Below are positions 57,882-64,000 of a DNA stretch of 64,000 bases, piece after piece. Below the pieces are notes generated by a model. That model searched no databases. It saw nothing but the letters and a program-made list of their open reading frames with translations, and had not been told where the DNA came from. The stretch is from Diplosphaera chodatii (taxonomy: Eukaryota > Chlorophyta > Trebouxiophyceae > Prasiolales > Stichococcaceae): NCBI GenBank assembly GCA_032358165.1, contig JAALGY010000043.1:1178001-1242000 (forward strand), given 5' to 3'. Within the stretch, counting starts at the first letter, position 1. Every line of letters begins with the position of its first letter. Made by a program: the position numbers and the translations under genes.

Positions 57882-58615
57882 TGGCGGCAGGCACGGCCGA
57901 TCTGTTCTGATGCAGCTCAGCGCCCACAGCAGTTGCTTGTCAGCAGCAGTAAGGCAATGCCCGGCGTGAAACTACACTCGCGGCAAGATGGCAGCTGCTG
58001 CCTCAGGCCTGCATCGTCGTGCACACAGTCACATCAGGCGCAGTGCAGTACCGCGGCATGCATGTGCACCGATAGTCTCCCAGGCTCAATACAGGCTACA
58101 CGTCTGCCAACTGCCAAGGTGTTACAGTCTCATGCAGCAGCTTTACAGTGGAGCAACCAACAACACAGATGTGAGATGTCACCTGGGCAACAGCACCGGT
58201 TGCAGGTGGAGCACGCCCGCCCAGAACTGGTTTATGTCATGGCGAGATCCTCCCGGCGCGTAGGAACAAACCGCCGCCGGCGGGGCACAGCACATTGCGC
58301 CAGCACGCTGTTGATACCCTGCACGCAGCACTGCTATGCACCTTGCATTGATCAACACCCCTGAGACAGTCGCAAGGGACAAAATTTCGGGCTTGTACCT
58401 TCGCCAGCTTGTGACTGCGCTGTCATAACCGAACTGACACCCACAGCGAGGCTCCCACGATAGCTTCTGACTTGATGCGTAGTGAATGCTGCGGATGACC
58501 CGCCAAGTGGATCGGTCGTTCGTGCACGCAGACCCAGCCTAGACCTAAAGTGCCGTGGGAGGGTGCGTCCCGAGGTCGCAGGCGGGCATCTTGGCCGCCC
58601 GGACATCAGCACAGC
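57882..58615. promoter_or_regulatory. Divergent intergenic region
   Basis: 734 bases between the ATGs of the S4 protein (minus) and the Tubby-like protein (plus), with no recognisable gene. Expected to hold both promoters. Confidence 0.4.
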
Positions 58616-61600
58616 ATGTCTCAGCCCATGCGGTCGCCCTTCGAGGGCTTCCCCCAGCTGGAGGTGGTGCAGGGTGACATCGAGCAGCGATCAGCGACGA
58701 AAGCCAGGCCATGTTTGCTGCACCGCGTGCGGGCCAAGGTGGTGCCGCTGGGCGGGCGGCGCATCGCCTCAGCGTCATCACTAGCGAGCACAGACGTCAG
58801 CGCCTGCAGAGCGTGGCCAAACTGGGAGGATTTGCCGGCGCACCTGCTGGAGAAGATATTTGGTTGCCTTATGCAGGACGCAGCCTCCAACACCACCGCA
58901 CGCAAAGTGAGTTGAAGCAGCATCGGTGCCAGGGCCACTCATGCGTTCTGGACCCCTTCCTCCTGCTCTTGCAAGCATGCAGCCATGCTTGTTACCCTCC
59001 AGGAGGTGTTACCAGCGAGTCGTGTCAGAGTGACCTGACCGCAAACCACGGACTCCCATTATCGCTGCGTCGTCTTGCTTGTTACCTTGTCCTGTGCTGA
59101 GAATAGCAGTGTTGTTGCAGAGCGCTGGGATCACACAGCAGATCCCACAGCGTTGTGGCGCTCAAGAGCCAACCTTCCAGGCAGCGTTACATGCCAACAC
59201 GCAGGCTCCTGTGATCACGTTCATCCTGAGGCCAGACTGCATGCGTGACTGCAGGACATGTTTGCCGCGGTGGGCGTGTGCAAGTCGTGGCGCAGCATTG
59301 GCTTCGAGCAGTTCTTCCTCAGCCGCTGGGTGGCACCCGATGCCGCCATCATCCACCCCCTGCAGCTGCTGGCCCTGGTGCGTGCCTCAGATGCAGGGCC
59401 GCTGGCCGATCACCTCGAGCTGTAAGCAAGTGTACGTACAGCTCGTTTGCCAACAACCCTCAAGCTGATGTCCAGGCGCTTGCTGCGTCTGTGGTGCAAG
59501 CCACGGTATGCTTGATGGCCATTCACACCTGAGTAGCACGTACACACCATCGTTTCAGCATGCCATTGTCATGCAGAGCGGGCAAGCGGTGGCGGGCGGG
59601 CTGCAGCGCTGCTATGTGCGGCGGGAGCAGGCGCCGCGACATGGCCTGGGCCTCGCGCGGTACTGCATGTACTTCGGCGCGACGCATGACGGGGGATGCG
59701 CCAAATTCCTGCTGGCCGCGCTGCAGACGTCCAGGTGTGAGTGGCATGCCCGTTTCTGCGAGCGATCACACTGTTGCAGCACAGCGCTTTGTGGCATGGC
59801 GCAGCAACACCATAGAATAGGCCTGTCCAGCCAAAATGTACATGTCCAATCGCTGTTGCTGGGTGTGTTCGTGTACCAGCTCACCCTTCACCGCCTCCCC
59901 CGCACAGGCGGGAGGTCACGATCCACATGGACCGGCAGTGCGAGGGGCGGCCCATCGCGCGGCTGGACTGCTCGGTGCTGCAGATGCGGTACAGGGTGGC
60001 TCCCACCCCCGGCTGCGCGCTGCCGTTCGTGCACATGCTGACGCGGGCGGAGGGCCTGCAGAAGCGGCCCAGCCTCGCCGGCATCCCGCTGCCGCGCGTG
60101 CTCAGCTGCTCCCGCAGCCGCAGCTCCCCGATCCCTGGTGAGGAACCCGCGTGTCCGACCGTGCTGCGCCAGTCCGCGCGACGGCGGCCCTCGGCACGTC
60201 GGCTGGGTGCATGCTGGCAGCAGTGTGCAGCCCTGCCAACAGCATGCGACCAGCAGGCATGCTGCCCCTGATCCTCCACTCCCCTGCAAAGGAAAACCCC
60301 ATCCAAGGCTCGGGTGTGGCGCTGCAGGGGAGGGCGCAGTAAGGGTGGCGCAGGTGCCGCCGGTGCTGGCGGAGGTGCAGTACCACATGCGCCTCAAGGG
60401 CTTCATGCGCCCCCGCAAGTGCGCGCCCTCCCCTGCTGCCACTGCACTTGTTTGTGTATTCCTTTGGGCATGTTGCAATTCTCTCTTTTCAGTCGGGCTC
60501 ATGTTGATGCAAAGGCAACCAGTCCTGCAGCTGACGTCGTCATCAACAGCTGCTTGACTGGTGTTGAGTGATGTGCGACAGGATGCGGGTGACGCTGCCG
60601 CACCCGCTGGAGCTGGCGGCGTTCGACGTGGACAGCCACGCGGCGGTGCAGCGCCTGGCGTCGGTGCAGGGCACCTGCCCCCTGCCCGAGGACACCGCCG
60701 CCGGCTCCCGCACCAGCTCCGCCTTCAAGCGCTCCGCCACCGGTGCGCATGCCGGCATGAAGCCCCAACACCTCGGCAGTGTCCCTGCCTCTTGCTGCGC
60801 CACAGGGCAATGCTTCAAACAACAGCAGCTTGCACGGCCTATAGACAGTGCTGCTGCACATCAGCAGTCAGGCTGTGCGGTGAGGCCTGGATGCAGGGCC
60901 ACCCTCCTGAGGTGCCCCGGTGCATTCCGCAGGGCCGGGCCCCGCCCACCGCAGCAGCGTGCTCGCGCGGCTGCGGGCCAGCGGCGCCGTGATGGCGGCC
61001 GCCAACAGCGCCCCGCCCTCCGCCATCGACGCCGCCGCGGACGCGGCCCTGGCGGCCGCCGGCCTGGTGCCCGGCGGCAGCCCTGTAGGGACGGGGGCGG
61101 CGGCGGCGGGGAGCGGCGGCGGCGGCAGCGACCGCCTGCCGCTGGGCCTGCGCAACAAGCAGCCGCACTGGAACGACAGTGAGTTGCCTCAAGTGCATGA
61201 CTCAGAGAAGACGGTGCTGTGCAGCGCAGCAGTTGCTGCAGCTTGTATAGCAGGCATCGGATGGTCAGATGTTGTTTGGCGCTCTGGACTCCGACGTTGA
61301 GCTTGAGCATGCTGTTTGCCCGCAGATCTGCGGTGCCACTGCCTCAACTTCCACGGCCGCGTGAAGGAGGCGTCCGTGAAGAACTTCCAGCTGGTGGGGC
61401 TTTATAATAGTCACTGCATGCTGCCTGCCACCTGTTATTGTCCATGCCTCTGTGCATGCTGACTGAGGGCATCCCAGCAGAGATACTTAGGCGAACTGCC
61501 TCATGACAATCTCGGTAACCATTTGGTCTGCGATGTCTGAGTGTAGGCATTTGCCCCACGCAGGTGTGCACCGACGCCGCGCTTGCCGTGGCGCTGGCGT

Positions 61601-61968
61601 CGGCGGCTGAACCGGCGCCACATGCAGCGCGGCCGACACCAACGAGGGCCGCCCGCGCCGTTGCCATGCAGTTCGGCAAGGTCAGTGGGCAGTCAGCATT
61701 CCTTGTGCGCAGGTTGTTCCGTGATGACAGAGCGCAGCTGCAGCCTCCTGTGCGCCTGCCAGCATGTGCCACAGCGCTGCTTCATGCCAGCAGAAGCACT
61801 CATGCGCCAATGCTCCTGACAGCAGTGAAGCCTCGGAGGCCCAAGGTGCGACTGCGACCGCAGGTGGAGGTGGACCACTACATCCTGGACTACAACCCGA
61901 CCGTCATCACCGGGCTGCAGGCCTTCTGCATCGCGCTCACCAACTTCGACTGCAAGCTGCTCCTCTGA
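58616..61968 (+). CDS. Tubby-like F-box protein (TULP)
   Basis: Plant-type Tubby protein. ATG 58616 opens MSQPMRSPFEGFPQLEVVQG. The F-box follows: NWEDLPAHLLEKIFGCLMQD, then MFAAVGVCKSWRSIGFEQFF, expected to bind SKP1 in SCF ubiquitin ligases. The tubby barrel starts RCYVRREQAPRHGLGLARYC with CMYFGATHDGGCAKFLLAAL. Next are REVTIHMDRQCEGRPIARLD and CSVLQMRYRVAPTPG (lipid-binding strand), VQYHMRLKGFMRPR, MRVTLPHPLELAAF, a long Ala/Gly-rich insert (60940-61130), LGLRNKQPHWNDS, DLRCHCLNFHGRVKEASVKN, and an Ala/Thr/Pro-rich exon ending VAMQFGK. The C-terminal helix is VEVDHYILDYNPTVITGLQA then FCIALTNFDCKLLL-stop. The residue normally matching tubby Arg332 in the K-L-R phosphoinositide site is Asp here (RLD). 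Membrane tethering may therefore be weakened. Confidence 0.92.
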
Positions 61969-62727
61969 CCGCGCACCCTTGGCGAGCAGCCAGCGTGGCC
62001 AGGCTCGGCTTGCAGCTTGGCGGCCGGCACCACAACGCCCACCACTCAGCCTGCGTGCTGCCGCCGCAGTGCTACCCTCTCTTGTGGGCGGGCGCAGCCG
62101 CCCACACCCCAGGGCAGGCCGCTCAGCAGGAAGATGTAGAACAGTACCCTACTCCGAGCACTCGGTCGTAACTTCAGCAGTGTCCACTCAACGATGCCAT
62201 CTGTATGGTTTGGGCAGCGGTTCAGGCTTTGTCAGATGCTGCCAACCCGTTGACCCGGGACAGACGCCTTGCACCTTTTGAATGTATTTGCAATTGTGGG
62301 TGAGTGTCAGCGGTCTCTTGTGAGCTATGCTTTGATCCTGTTCTTGCTTCGATGTTGATGTCGTGCATGAAGGGTGTGTTGCAATGCCAGGGCCTTCGAT
62401 CCTGAAAAGCTGCAAGGGTATCATGCTCTATGTGACAGCGATGAAAGGGAGGGTCTGAATCAGTCGAGTATCAAGGGTCATGCAGTTCGAAGCACCTGAA
62501 TGCAGCACACTCTTTACCACGATCGTAGCACCCTCTTGACTATGTTCTAGGCTGCTAGCCACAGGGCGACACATGTGGCAACAGCAAACGCTGCCAAGGA
62601 GGCGTTGCTTGCTGCACACTCCTGCTGGTTGGTCTTAGCGTCCCGCAGGCTGGAGCGCAAGCCAGCCCCCCACCTGCAGCAGCCTCCCCACTCCAGCCGC
62701 GCCGCCGCGCGCTCGTCGCCTCTGGCG
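61969..62727. other. Convergent intergenic region
   Basis: 759 bases between the stops of the Tubby-like gene (plus) and the partial oxygenase gene (minus); two 3' UTRs. Part of it (62200-62560) is more A+T-rich. No RNA gene recognised. Confidence 0.4.
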
Positions 62728-64000
62728 TCATGCGATCAGGCGCGGCTCGGCGTCGGGGGCGCCGGGGAAGGCGCCCCGGAGGTGCGCCTCCAGGGGCGCC
62801 AGCACCCGGCGCACCAGGCCCAGCTCCCGCCAGAAGGAGCGCAGCGCCGCCGCCCGCCCCTCGCCGTCGTCGTGGCTGTCCTGCAGCGCACAGCGTGTCA
62901 TGTCAATCCTGGTCCGTCACGTCGAGCATGCACCCGGAGAGGAAGCGTAGATGCTGTACCCATTCCCTGCAATGTCATTGCTGCTGGGGCCAGTGCTGGC
63001 TGACTGATCCGCTGTACTATGTGCCGCACCTCGATCGAGGCAGCCCACTGGTCCGCGTAGTGCAGCTTGGCCGCCAGGCCCTGCACGTCCGGCTGCCGCA
63101 GCAGCTGCGCGGCGGTCTCCGCGGACAGCTGCCCACCGCTCTCAGCGGCCTGCTGCAGGGCCGACTGCAGCAGCTCGCTGGGCGGCGCCGCACGCGTGCG
63201 CCTCGGCGCATTGCTGAACCAGATGGTGAAGCACGCCCTCGCCGCACTCGCCGGCATGACCCTGCAGACAAGCTCAATGCAAGATGGGGGGATTGTAGGG
63301 GCAGTTATCATTCAGCGACATAGCATGGTACGCGCGAAATGCGTGGGTGTCTGTTTGACGTCGAGCCTCGCTTGAGCACCACTTGCAGCCCATCAGCACA
63401 GGGTTCACCCTGCAAGACGCACCTGTGCAGCATGCGCGTGGAGGCGAAGAGCACGAGGCGGTCGTGCCGCGGTGCAATGTCCACTGGCTCGGCACCGAAG
63501 GGGAACAGTCTGAGGGTGCCGCCGTGCGCTGGCTCCCACCCTTCAGCGAGAATCAGCAGACACCTGGTTCCATGCTTGATGGCGAGCTGTTCATACAGTC
63601 ACGCGTGCAGCGATGCTGCATCAACATATGACACATAACACCTTGAAACTCATGTACCCGAAAATCGCCATCAACACTTCACGCATGAACCATCATCACC
63701 TGGGTTCAGGTAGACGATAGCGCTGAGGCGGCGGCCGTCCACTGCCTCATCGCTGTCGAAATGCATGGGGAAGCATGCTCCTCCGCCTGCAGAAGCGAAT
63801 CTTGAGTGGTCGACAGGCTCAAGACAACTCCTGCGGTCGGCACTGCAGCCTGGGGCAGGCGACGCATCGTGCAGGGCCTGCCTGCATTGAACTGCGCCTT
63901 GATGGCCTGCGAGGCGAGTGTGTGCTGCGGCAGGTACACGCTCAGCAGCGTGCGCAGGGTGGAGTCGTGCTGCAGCTGCGCCTGCGCAGCACGCACAAAC
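62728..64000 (-). CDS. 2OG-Fe(II) oxygenase (prolyl-hydroxylase-like), 5' end outside window
   Basis: Partial gene; its start lies beyond the right edge. Reading on the minus strand: VCAAQAQLQHDSTLRTLLSV, YLPQHTLASQAIKAQFNAGR, then CFPMHFDSDEAVDGRRLSAI with VYLNP (63770-63705). The H-F-D gives the first two iron ligands. The next exon is WEPAHGGTLRLFPFGAEPVD, then PRHDRLVLFASTRMLHR, with the distal iron-ligand His in LHR. VMPASAARACFTIWFSNAPR follows (the Arg of ARACFTIWF is the likely 2-oxoglutarate anchor). The C-terminus, TAAQLLRQPDVQGLAAKLHY then an Arg/Leu-rich helix, ends DAEPRLIA-stop at 62728. All core residues of the double-stranded beta-helix oxygenase are present. The substrate is unknown; similar proteins hydroxylate proline in proteins. 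Confidence 0.85.

Noticed and set aside
1..64000. Transposons, CRISPR arrays, viral insertions or a biosynthetic cluster
   Set aside because: No transposase, reverse transcriptase, integrase, terminal repeats, spaced repeats or chained pathway enzymes were seen; the genes are ordinary eukaryotic nuclear genes of unrelated function.

Overview
The window looks like nuclear DNA of a green alga (Chlorophyta, probably a core chlorophyte or trebouxiophyte; species not determined). It is GC-rich. Most genes are cut into short exons by small spliceosomal introns, mostly with GTGAG/GTGCG donors and TGCAG acceptors. The proteins carry Ala/Gln/Gly/Pro-rich low-complexity stretches. The gene set is plant-like and plastid-bearing: a Shaker-type K+ channel with CNB domain and ankyrin repeats, a plant-type K+ channel beta subunit, a photosystem-II-type S4 protein, an F-box Tubby protein, a GATA factor and a cytochrome bc1 QCR8. 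I see no rRNA, tRNA, CRISPR array, transposon or virus. Gene models were built by hand by joining in-frame exons at splice sites, so spans are better supported than every exon edge.

Layout, left to right: mutarotase-like glucose-6-phosphate 1-epimerase homologue (-); sphingosine/long-chain-base kinase (-); plastid-type coiled-coil membrane protein of unknown function (-); kanadaptin/SLC4A1AP with FHA domain (+); large unknown Ser/Gly-rich protein (-); small unknown plastid-type membrane protein (-); intronless Rab GDI (+); Gln-rich GATA protein (+); ER saposin-like MSAP/canopy protein (+); cation/Ca2+ exchanger (-); intronless ribosomal protein L11 (+); two tandem two-domain NTF2/SnoaL-like paralogues (+,+); QCR8 (-); SUMO E1 subunit AOS1/SAE1 (-); splicing factor YJU2 (+); intronless patatin-like lipase (-); K+ channel beta subunit (-) head-to-head with the K+ channel alpha subunit (+); PSII-type S4 protein (-); Tubby-like F-box protein (+); and a partial 2OG-Fe(II) oxygenase (-) running off the right edge.

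The most notable points are: a mutarotase homologue that has lost its conserved active-site residues and so is probably a pseudoenzyme; a divergent K+ channel alpha/beta pair sharing one intergenic region; a tandem duplication of two-domain NTF2-like proteins with mostly shared intron positions; a perfect 12-bp hairpin that holds the GATA stop codon in its loop, followed by 52 open codons; a Tubby protein whose lipid-binding Arg is Asp; and a cation exchanger with atypical alpha-repeat motifs. No operon-like pathway cluster is present; most neighbours are unrelated housekeeping or signalling genes.
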